From Haplomitrium mnioides (Eukaryota; Marchantiophyta; Haplomitriopsida; Calobryales), in NCBI GenBank assembly GCA_049999725.1, contig JBNGIS010034460.1, positions 1 through 28,316 of the forward strand: a stretch of 28,316 bases of DNA, written 5' to 3'. The notes beneath the pieces were generated by a model. The model did no database searches. It saw nothing but the letters and a program-made list of their open reading frames with translations, and was not told where the DNA came from. The position numbers were made by a program, and so were the translations under genes. This document shows positions 20,174 to 28,316 of this stretch, piece after piece (positions within the stretch are counted from its first letter, which is position 1; each line of letters starts with the position of its first letter).

Positions 20174-20957
20174 TTATGTCAGCTAGTGAATTGGGATGCT
20201 GATACAAAATTTTGCCTTACAGAAGCAAGATTGACACAATTCCGCTCTAGTAAGTGCAAGGGTGCCTCGGGAGCAACCGAGATCCTTCAATCTGTAAGTA
20301 AGAACATGGCGCATGAATCCTTGGAGGAGAACGGGATCATGGCAGAAGAAGAGAAGGGGGCAGTGATCGCCAGCTAGAGGAGGGGTACCACTAAAAAATA
20401 CGAATTGGCCAAGCGAGAACCCGTGGGTCTCATGGGGATGCAGGAATCAAAGCCAAGCGGGGAAGAAGGGAACGCCTACCCAAGGCGAAGCGATCGAAGG
20501 AGGAAGAGCGGATCTACAACACAGAAACCCAAAGGCACTCAGGGGAGAGAGAGACCGCGGACATTGCTTGCAGCTACCGCACGTCAGGAGAAAGGATCAG
20601 GGAAGGAAGGAGGATTCGGGATTGTTGCAAGGGCAAGCTAGGTCAGGGAGCGGGGGACACCTTGATCCCACAAGCGTGAGCGCGCTCTACAAGGGTTCGA
20701 CCCTTCTCTTCGAATCCACATATCTTCACGGAAATGTAGAGTCGTTTGAGGGCTCTGAAGGATTCCACAGATGATGTGGCGGCTCTAGGAAGCCCGAGGA
20801 TCTTCATGGAAAGTGGCGGGGCCCAGAGAACTTAACGAGATTGTGTCTCTCTAAGTGGGGAACCCGGTTAAGCGGGTTCCGATCCATCTTCCAATGTGAG
20901 GGGCCCGCTTAACAGGGATCCATTGAGAGGCCCAACCGGAGAGCAAGGAGGGATCAC

Positions 20958-21398
20958 CCGAAAAGGCAATCTGTCGTAGGTCCGGTCAAAGGAGAACTAA
21001 AGAGTGCCAAAGGGGTGACCTATCGACGATCCGACCAAAGGAGAACCGAGGAAGCCGAAGGGGTGACCTAGCGCAGATCCGACCGGAGGAGAACCATAGG
21101 AGAGCCGAAAGGAGGATGAATCACAGGTTCGGTCAGACAAAGAGCAAGTAACAACGAAATGGCGACCTATCCACGATCTGACCAGAGGAGAACCAAGGAA
21201 GTCGAAAGGGTGACACATCGCAATTCCGGCTAGACGAAGATCAAACAGTGTCGAAAAGGTGACCTATTGACGACTTGAGCAGAGGAGAATGGAGGGGTGT
21301 CAAATAGACGATCTAGCACAGATCCGACTAGAGGAAGAGGAAGTCGTACCAAAAAGAGGATTTGTCACCGATCCGGCCAGGACAAATGGGAAAGTTCG
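20958..21398 (+). repeat. ~49-bp tandem array in LTR3 (about 9 units)
   Basis: It carries the same nine units in the same order as at 11588-12030, with point differences only. Equal unit number in both LTRs shows that the array has been stable since insertion. Confidence 0.8.
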
Positions 21399-21569
21399 AC
21401 GGGGTACAGTCACAACACTGAAAGTTTGACGGAGGATGCGAGGGCCAGTTCAAAGAGGAGCTCCATGTAGTTCTTATATCAAGCAAGACGACAACTTAGC
21501 AAAGGGAGCCTTGGGCACGCGTGTTGTTCTTATAACAAGAGGAGTCCAAAACGGCGACATCGGCACAGT

Positions 21570-22010
21570 TCTTACTCAGAGAAGGGAAGGCGCTTTGGAT
21601 GACATGGCATCCACGGAAGGTCAGCAGGTCAACTTCGAAAGAAGGTCAAATGGATGGTCCACCTACCTCTTTGCGGGGCGACGTCAGACGGCGCACTTCG
21701 GATGACGTGGCGCCCTGAGAAGCTCGGAGGAGTTCCGCAGGTCAACTTTGGAAGGAGGTCAGCGCGACAGTCCGCCTACCCCTTTGCGGGGCGGTGTTGG
21801 ACGGTGCTCTTTGGATGACGTGGCGACCTTGAAAGCTTTTGGTAAGTCAAAAGACACGCGGCAGCAGGTGGGAGCTCGTTGGGCCTCGAGCCACGAGCAG
21901 GTCAACTTCGGAGAAAGGAGTCAGCGTAGTGGTTCGCCTACCTCTTTGCAGGACGGCGTCGGACGGCGAGGCGTCGGATGACGTGGCGCTCGGAGGAGTC
22001 CCTTGGAATA
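21570..22010 (+). repeat. GC-rich modules with TGACGTGG boxes in LTR3
   Basis: Perfect TGACGTGG boxes lie at 21713-21720, 21816-21823 and 21979-21986, with a decayed one (GATGACATGG) near 21600. Compared with LTR2 the set of intact boxes differs: some decayed in one LTR are intact in the other. The ancestral LTR therefore had at least four. Confidence 0.65.
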
Positions 22011-23622
22011 TTCAGATGAATCTGCAAAGATTCTATGGACTAGGGTCCACGGGGCGCTTTGGAACTCTGTTCCGAGGAACCATTCAGACTTGGTTCCACG
22101 GAAATCTACAGAATCTCATCCCGCAAGATTCCTTGGACTCCATGTAGAGTCACCGTTGTACTTGGCGCTTCTTGACCAACTGACAAGACACGCGTTGCAA
22201 CCTCCCATTTCGAGCCCAACGGGATTAACGACCTTTCAACATGAAGGGCTCAGGGGATCAGCGCACGCTCGGGGGGTATACATCGGAGGCCTCTGAATTT
22301 GTTCAGGTTGATGCATGAGCGATCTAAGGACGCGACAACGACCTCAAGACAGGGAAATCGCAACGAGGTAAGGCAAGAGGAAGAATTCAACGAGAAGCTA
22401 CGTGAAGCGGGTGAATGCGTTGGGGGCAAGCGAGGGTGGACGTGGACTGAAAGGGTGCTGAGAATCGATGGGCGAGGAGATCTACAGGCTCGAGAAATCC
22501 AAGTGAACTTATCCTCGTGAGTGGACCAGCACTGGAGGTGGACTGATACATGAGCTAGAAGGGATTCTGGCCAGCAAAGAATTCAAGAGAGGCGGCCAAG
22601 TGAGGAGCATGGGGTCGTCTCTGCATTCCCTATGCAAGAGCATCAACCCATAGTGTTCGGAGTACACTCTGGTGTAATTCTTCAAGTGGAGCTGAGAAGG
22701 GGGGGCTGTGTTAGTTCCCACGTACTGCAGAGTAAGACATGTCGAGGCTCAGGGTGGAGTGGGCTATCTGCAGTCGGGAAGACTGTCTTCCAGAGGTGGA
22801 AGCCAAAGAAATCCTCTTCCTAGCCTGAAGAAGTAAAGTCAAGGCTTATCGCAAGGGAAGTTGAAAAACTATCTGGAGAGGGGTGTGTGGATGGATGTTG
22901 GTGTGAAGGCTAGAAGGCAGGCAGTGATCCAAAAGGGAAGTCTTAGTTGGTGGGATCAGTCAAGAGGGCCTTCAAGGACTCTGTTTTTATTTGCAGTACA
23001 TAGTATTAGTGTGTTTGTGCATATGTGTGTAGATAGATTTGCATTCTGCATTTGTGTTCAAGAGGCATATTAGATAAGAAGATATTAGGACAGTTGAGCA
23101 GACCCTGGGACAGCTTTGGAGGGGGAGTCAAGCCTCTTGACATAGCCAAGTGGTCCTAGAGGTGAATGCTCTTTGTTTCTGATCCTGTTGTATAGCTTAG
23201 GAAGTAGTTCATCTTAGGATAAGTTAGGAACAAGTTGTATCAGTCTTGTGACAACCCTAGGATGGGGAGTCCAAACCTCTGTCATTTGTTTATTGGTGCA
23301 GGTCACAACACTTTTTTGCCCCACAGCATACATAAGGTGGCAGGGTCTCAGATTTGGACCCTTGGAATACATGGAAGGAATTACACAAGGAAAGCTGGGT
23401 GTGGTAAATGTGGACCTGAGTCATGAATGAATGATTTGAGTATAATCTGAAGAGATTGAGTGGTGAGTAGAAGGCTTGTAAGGAAAGGGAGAATCCTTAA
23501 AGCTTCAAAGTGGTAACTGGCAAAGGGCCATCTTAGAAAAGAGCCTGAAAGCCCTGAATTTGTCCTCCCCTACCTTCAAAGTAGCATCTGAAAAGGATAA
23601 GGCCTGGAATAGTGGAGTGGCA

Positions 23623-23627
23623 TAAGA
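23623..23627 (+). repeat. Target-site duplication, right copy (TAAGA)
   Basis: Identical to 10763-10767 and directly after the CA end of the 3' LTR. Confidence 0.9.
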
Positions 23628-24439
23628 ACAAAAATAACATATGCTACTATAATCAATGTTAAGATAATGCGATAGATAGTAGAAAGGTTATAGGAGAAAA
23701 TGCCATCAGCCACTTGTTGATAGCTAAGTGAATTGACCAATACCTCAAAAAACGTCCACTAGACTCTCCGTGTTCTATTTTCCTTTTCTTTTTTTTTACA
23801 AGTGGTAAGAATGTGGTTGGCGCCATCTACTCGGTCAAATCCCTTTTCTCCAAATTTTTGGTAGTTAATTGCTAGTGATGATATTTTGACATGATGTTCT
23901 TGGGATTGCATTTGTTGTGTCTTGCTGAAGATCTGTAAAATCTCTCCAAAAATAACCCTAACAAAACTGTTTGAAGTCCACCATGCATGTCCACTCTTTT
24001 TGCTCTTGCTCATTTGGAATGACATGTTGAGAATGTAATTGAAGACACCTAGCAAATACATGAAAATAACAAAGAAGGTCAATAGGATTAAGATTCTGAT
24101 GAGAAAGCAAGTTATTCAACTAACTTCATGCTTCATAGAGAAGAGCTTGTTGAGATTGACGACAAACATCGGAAGAGTTGCACATAAAGCGTTTAATGGA
24201 GAAAACCAAGTTTTATTCTTCTTCATTTCAAGGAAATACATGCCATGAAAATCAATGTAGGGATACAACAAGTATCAACACCTGGTAGAGGAGCATTTAT
24301 TAATTTGAGAAACACGGTTTTTTTTGAAAAATGAACATATCTAATCAAAGTCAGAAAATTTACAAAGAAACAAAGAACAAATATCAGATCAACAATATTG
24401 AATCTGCAATGAAAGATTGTTGAAGAAACCTGCCAAATA
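23628..24439. other. AT-rich flank, no supportable gene
   Basis: This is the continuation of the DNA that the gypsy element entered. A 107-codon minus-strand frame (24082-23759) and a 69-codon plus-strand frame (24039-24248) are present. Neither shows a recognisable domain, although the plus frame ends in a hydrophobic, fairly protein-like stretch (ENQVLFFFISRKYMP). No copia reverse transcriptase or integrase motif was found, so I could not confirm that this is the interior of the copia-like element. Confidence 0.45.
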
Positions 24440-25700
24440 GCATACTAAAGAAAAAAAAGAGCAATGCATATATCACACAAAAGAAGAATTGATGAAGAAA
24501 GTGAAAAAAATGACATAGAATACTTGATTGAATTGATGAAACTGTTTGAAGAAGAGAAACATATATGTTTGAATGACAAGTAAATGACTTCTAAAAAACA
24601 AAAATGCAGAGCTAAAATACATGTGCTCATAGAAATCAAGAATAAAAGATAAAAGAACTTAGAGAGGATGAATTGATTGAAGAAAAATGTGGGAAGCAAC
24701 TTGTAGTAAAATAAAATAAAAGATTTTATCGACAAAGAGAATAACCTACTTGACAAAAATCCAATCTAATTCATCTTTTGAAACAAAAGTGAATTAAAGA
24801 AGCTGAAAGTCACAATTTGCAACCAAAAGCACATTGCTATTAGATAAACGTAAAGTCTATTTTGCAAAAAACATAAAAAAGATAGAGACTTGTTCCAAAC
24901 GAAGTGAACAACAAATCAAAGAACACAAATTGTACAAGAAACATCTCGAAGAAGACATCATCATCAATAAATCTACAAAGCAAATAAAGAAAAAGAACTC
25001 AAAATCTAAAATCAAAGAAACTTGGTAATGATGCATCCAAACTGAAGAAACTAAGAAACCAAAAGAAAAAAACAAAACATTTGAAGTCGAAGAAAGTTGC
25101 TACCAATCTTAACAATTCTGCAAACAAAGAAGAAAATAATGAATATAGAAACAAAGAATATGATCTTTTCTTTTAGAATGAAAAAATCTAAAAGTGAAAT
25201 TGAGAGGTGTTGAATGAAGTGAAAGTGAAAACAACAAATTGAATAATGTTTCTCAATTTGCTATTGTACAAAGGATTTGAAAAAAATCAAATATAATTAA
25301 GAAAAAAAACCTATTGAAGTAGCTCGCACAAGATCAGTTGAAGAAGGAAAAAACGCCACCTTAAATAAATGGTCATAAAGTTAACTAAGTTATGCAAACA
25401 AAGACATGAGCTCGTGAAGTAACAAGTTAATAAAGTACAACACCGCGAAGTGAACAAAAGGAGGAAAACCTAACTCAAATATATTGGATTACTTCTGAAA
25501 CAAAAATGCAAGCACTTGAAGAAGAAAACCTTCAAAATCTCAGAAACCTCATGCACTTAAATGTGCAAATTGACTAAATGAGATTATCACATGAAGTATA
25601 TAAAGAAGTAAAGCTATATACTCAGCTTGAATCTTAAATGCATGTTGAAAGAACAAACTGAGAACTTATAGTTAATCAGAAAATTGCGATGTGAAGGAGA
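24440..25700 (+). pseudogene. Lys/Glu-rich, coiled-coil-like broken reading frame
   Basis: Several short plus-strand segments read as charged helix: RRIDEESEKNDIEYLIELMK and LFEEEKHICLND near 24486-24570, LYKKHLEEDIIINKSTKQ near 24930-24985, and TKMQALEEENLQNLRN and MRLSHEVYKEVKLYTQLES near 25495-25640. Spacing of Leu/Ile within them suits a coiled coil. Stops and frame changes separate the segments. Gag proteins of some plant retroelements and many cellular proteins have such regions, so the family is unknown. Part of the signal could be due simply to an A-rich strand, which by itself favours Lys, Glu and Asn codons. Confidence 0.35.
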
Positions 25701-26262
25701 AAATTTGCTAGAATTCCATGTGCATTTTACAAGTAATAGCCGCTAATATGAACAAGAACTCTCTACTAAGTTTCTGATGTATTTCAGATTGGAAAATTGT
25801 TTTTTTTTTCAAATTTTACATTTTTTGATAGCTACAAAGTTTCTCATAAAAAAATATTAAACTTGAAAACTAGTTTATTGTGATGACTATGATAGATTTA
25901 CACAGTCATTTTTTAAATTTTTCTTAAAATTTTCAGAATAACCTTCAAGATACAAAATCCTAAAACATTTACGAAAAGAAAATCCAAAACAAATATGATG
26001 CTACAACTTGCACTGACATATAATTTTTTAATCTAGTAGGAGTTGCTTTGAGCTTGTTTTTACATACGGAACAAATGAAAGCAAAAAAGAATACTTTGTT
26101 GCCAATTTTTACAAAAACCAATTGGCTTTACTCTAAAATTATTTTTTGAAAGTATTGGATTGTCAAGAAAATGCTTAATAAATATTATTTGGAATGCTAC
26201 AAGAATATAGATCAAACACAAAATATTAGAACAAATTTTTTTTATTATTTATAAAAAGTACA
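25701..26262. other. AT-rich spacer, nothing recognised
   Basis: The stretch is rich in T and A runs, with no open frame of note on either strand, no tandem array and no RNA gene. It separates the plus-strand helix-like remnants from the 3' end of the minus-strand methyltransferase-like pseudogene and may contain that gene's old 3' untranslated region. Confidence 0.5.
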
Positions 26263-27573
26263 TCAATCTATAGATGTTGCTTTAGTCCTATCCTCTTCAA
26301 AAGAAATGGTCTCATCCAAATCAATGGGCTGAGAAGCTTGGGCACCTACACCTGCAGTTGGAAAGAAAATCCCATCAGGACTTTTTAGTCCTTAAATGTG
26401 CAACATGATCACTAAATGCACCAATAGTACCTGGAGAAAAAGGCTTCTTATGGTACACATACACAATTTGGGATTCTATGACATCAGATGACAAAGAAGC
26501 CATCGTCAAAACTCTCATAGGATTATAAATAGACTGACGTCTATTATATTCCACAACGATACAATTTTGGATCAACTTCATAGCACAGACAAGGCCTTTG
26601 CTAGACCTAGAGCAAAGATCTAAGATCAAATCTTGTTTTGTTGACAAAAGGTCAATGAAATGATTGTACAAAGCATGAGGCTTTTGGTACACATTTACAA
26701 GAGTATCATTTCTTGGATGTTTGAGTTTTGCCAAAACAACTGGACAAATAGAAACACTCCTCATTATCTATCGTGAACGGCCGTTTGCATCATCAGATTG
26801 TAAGTTGAAGAGCTTCATGCTCCACTTACCCTCCTTTTTCCAGTAGCCCACAGTCAAGTACTCATAGATGTGAGGGATTCTAGGACCTCTCGAATGATGA
26901 ATATTGTTTTTGTCCATGTAGTAATAAAAAAATCAGATATTGCAAAGAAAGTAAAAGAAAAGTAAACAATATAAACTAAAAATTAAAAAATCAAAACAAA
27001 ACTTACCTAATATCATTGTTGATGGCACATCAAACCTCTAAAATAGCATCTCCCACAATGCCAAATTGTTGAGAAGAATGAATGATGATGGAAGACCAAA
27101 AATCAAAAATCAGACGTGGTAGCAACCACAAAAGAAGAGACCATCATGATGTCAAAAATGTCGTCTTTTTGAAGGTCTTGAAATCATAATGCTTGCGTTT
27201 CTTTAGATTATACCCATAAGAAATATTAGCAATAGCTAAAGTGAAACTTTGCGTTTCACCAAGCCTTTTAACTGTCAAGCGTTGGACTCTTCGTGGACTT
27301 GATAAAACTCCACGTTGAGTCCATCAACATAGGACATTAAGTTCTTGTCTTGTTCTTTAAGCCCTCCTTCAGTTGCAGAGACAACAATGTCATTTTGCTA
27401 CTTGACTTCCACTCTATGGCTTTCTAACAATGGAGCACAAAAGAAGGAGGGTATGATACAAGGGTTGGGGCTTGGTCCTGATCTTCAAGGGCTTCTTCAA
27501 CCCTAGATCTCTTTCTCCTTTTCACAATGGTTGTCAATTTCCTAGCAAACTGCCATTTAGTCGTTTTGTCACC
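26263..27573 (-). pseudogene. Beta-class DNA methyltransferase-like (N4-C/N6-A MTase family) pseudogene
   Basis: Minus-strand frames joined across shifts read as one protein. The best piece (26764-26375) has, in order, a KP-x2-LY block (VYQKPHALYNHFIDLLS) as in motif X, then LILDLCSRSSKG at 26626-26591 as the AdoMet-binding motif I with its glycines damaged, then AMKLIQNCIVVEYNRRQ as motif II with the acidic residue. This X-I-II run is characteristic of the C-terminal part of beta-class DNA methylases. Upstream of a TAG (26770-26768) the same frame continues with GPRIPHIYEYLTVGYWKK and KWSMKLFNLQSDDANGRSR, in the place of the target-recognition region. Further upstream is NISYGYNLKKRKHYDFKTF (about 27233-27175), possibly a decayed DPPYG motif IV. 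A frameshift near 26388 leads to an acidic tail ending at TGA 26265-26263. Several stops and shifts make it non-functional. A different Rossmann methyltransferase is the main alternative. Confidence 0.55.
26940..27006 (-). other. Probable intron in the methyltransferase-like pseudogene
   Basis: On the minus strand the sequence ATATTAG is followed by GTAAGT (27006-27001), a perfect plant 5' splice site. A T-rich stretch with TTTCTTTTACTTTCTTTGCA follows, as expected before a 3' splice site, but the final AG appears lost (TTGCAA). The short length (about 67 bp) is at the lower limit for plant introns. The reading frame resumes shortly after with YYYMDKNNIHHSRGPRI. Confidence 0.45.
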
Positions 27574-27640
27574 TTATAAACAACACGGAGAAAAAAATAA
27601 GAGGAGAAAACAAAAACAAGGAATTTGACCTCAGAAAGAA
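27574..27640 (-). other. Pyrimidine tract and possible 3' splice site upstream of the pseudogene exon
   Basis: On the minus strand a long T/C-rich tract (TTGTTTTTGTTTTCTCCTC, then TTATTTTTTTCTCC) ends in TTTATAAG at 27574. There the frame beginning GDKTTKWQFARKL opens and runs on with KRRKRSRVEEALEDQDQ. The tract plus AG plus frame opening suits an intron end. The upstream exon was not found; the next DNA is a tandem array. Confidence 0.35.
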
Positions 27641-27645
27641 GGAGT

Positions 27646-27915
27646 GGTCCATGCGAGTATGGACTTCAGAGTCAATGCTCACATGGAATCTTGGGCCAAT
27701 GAGTGCGTGGACTCTTTAAACCATGCACGTTTGGATTCTCAAGAGTCCACGCGAGCATGGATTTAGGAGTCTATGCAAGCATGAACTTCTAAGTCAATGC
27801 GTGAATAGACTTGAGGGTCCATGCAAGCATGGACTCTTGGAGTCCCAGAGCACAATAGATCAAGGGTCAATAAGTGTTTGGACTCTTAATTCCTTGTGCA
27901 TTGAGGCTAGATCAA
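27646..27915 (+). repeat. Degenerate 24-25 bp tandem array (about 11 units)
   Basis: Units approximate GTCCATGCAAGCATGGACTC plus TTGG(A). The clearest are at about 27747-27770, 27771-27794, 27795-27818 and 27819-27843, with weaker units on both sides. Each good unit contains the palindrome CATGCnnGCATG, and the outer bases extend the pairing (GTCCATGC / GCATGGAC). CATGCA is also the plant RY element. The 114-codon open frame through it (27723-28067) is a by-product of the period. Confidence 0.7.
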
Positions 27916-28316
27916 CTTTAAAAAAATCAATAAATCTTTTGAGACACAATTGGAGAAGAGAAAAAAAAACCTTACCAACAATTTCTCAAAGCTTGAGTAG
28001 AAAGAGGACATATGTGATTCCTTTCTCTGAAACAGCCGCTACTTTGAACCAGGAACAGGCTACTTAGAACAAGAACTTTTTTTTTTGTGGGAAAAATTGT
28101 GATTTTTCATATCAAAAACATAAAAAACGAGGTTAATTTTTAGAAACAAAAAGTACATGAGTTTTTTGGGTTTGTTTTTGGTCATTTCAGCAACCATAAT
28201 AGAGCAAAAGTCAATTTGGTTATGCAAAATCAATCAATATTACTAGTTTTTACGAAAACATTTGAAAAGTCGAATTTGTTTAAAATCATAAAAATTACGG
28301 TAAGTTTTCATCAAAA
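27916..28316. other. AT-rich end of window, nothing recognised
   Basis: Only short frames and A or T runs are present, including AAAAAAAA near 27961 and a T run near 28078. No motif, repeat boundary or RNA gene was seen. Confidence 0.5.

Larger units (their letters stand above)
10768..23622 (+). mobile_element. Complete, inactive Ty3/gypsy retrotransposon with giant LTRs (12,855 bp)
   Basis: The element is bounded by TGTCA...(TGACA/TGGCA) LTRs and a TAAGA target duplication. The order is 5' LTR (3554 bp), interior (5855 bp) with gag, protease, RT, RNase H and integrase, polypurine tract, 3' LTR (3446 bp). Gene order PR-RT-RH-IN defines Ty3/gypsy. The integrase ends without a chromodomain, which suggests a non-chromovirus lineage, possibly Athila/Tat-like. 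All coding regions carry stops and frameshifts. Nine mismatches were counted by hand between the first ~190 bp of the two LTRs (about 5 percent), so the insertion is not recent. It landed in AT-rich DNA next to a copia-like LTR. Confidence 0.93.
20177..23622 (+). repeat. 3' LTR (LTR3), 3446 bp
   Basis: It starts TGTCAGCTAG after the polypurine tract and ends GTGGAGTGGCA at 23622, followed by the TAAGA duplication. It differs from the 5' LTR by scattered substitutions, a 39-bp deletion near 20769 between GGATTCCAC repeats, a much shorter G run near 22700 and other small gaps, which together explain the 108-bp length difference. The inner 5-bp terminus has changed from TGACA to TGGCA. The inverted repeat (20867-20913), ~49-bp array and TGACGTGG modules are all retained. 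Confidence 0.93.

Noticed and set aside
23759-24082. 107-codon minus-strand frame as a gene
   Set aside because: No domain recognised and no splice or start context; the residue mix could arise from AT-rich DNA.
27646-27915. CRISPR array
   Set aside because: Units are contiguous and degenerate with no unique spacers, and the setting is a eukaryotic genome.
27723-28067. 114-codon plus-strand frame
   Set aside because: It runs through the 24-25 bp tandem array (period near a multiple of three) and then AT-rich DNA; no domain was seen.

Overview
This window looks like repeat-rich nuclear DNA from a land plant with a large, retrotransposon-filled genome. The grounds are Ty3/gypsy pol genes of plant type, perfect TG...CA long terminal repeats (LTRs), nested insertions, introns with GT/AG signals, and no bacterial-style operons. 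I cannot tell the lineage. A gymnosperm, fern, lycophyte or bryophyte would all fit. No intact cellular protein gene was found; every recognisable coding region is broken by stops or frameshifts.

Layout. (1) 1-2774 is the right part of a very long LTR, LTR1, whose first ~450 bp lie left of the window. (2) At 2775 the sequence changes without any gap into the middle of the reverse transcriptase of a second, AT-richer gypsy element. Its RT, RNase H and integrase run to 5038, followed by a polypurine tract and its own probable LTR from about 5078. LTR1 is therefore best read as the 3' LTR of an element nested inside that pol gene. (3) About 7930-9620 is low-information AT-rich DNA. (4) 9623-10515 is a probable Ty1/copia-like LTR with a heat-shock-element-like array, a TATA box and a decayed methionine-tRNA primer site. 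(5) 10768-23622 is a complete but dead 12.9-kb gypsy element with a 5-bp target duplication (TAAGA on both sides), LTRs of 3554 and 3446 bp related to LTR1, and a 5.9-kb interior holding gag, protease, RT, RNase H and integrase in that order. (6) 23628-26260 is AT-rich DNA with remnants of a Lys/Glu-rich, coiled-coil-like reading frame. (7) 26263-27573 on the minus strand is a decayed gene resembling a beta-class (N4-cytosine/N6-adenine) DNA methyltransferase, with splice-like signals. (8) 27646-27915 is a degenerate 24-25 bp tandem array.

How the parts relate. The retroelement genes formed gag-pol units for copying and integration; all copies here have lost function through stops, frameshifts, deletions and in places loss of catalytic residues. 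The LTRs carry most of the regulatory-looking structure: ~49-bp tandem arrays, GC-rich modules with repeated TGACGTGG boxes, and a conserved inverted repeat. The least expected object is the methyltransferase-like pseudogene, a bacterial-type fold in a plant repeat landscape.

Limits: everything was read by eye. Family names rest on motifs, LTR boundaries on TG/CA ends, target duplications and pairwise similarity. Percent identities were not computed except for one short hand count.
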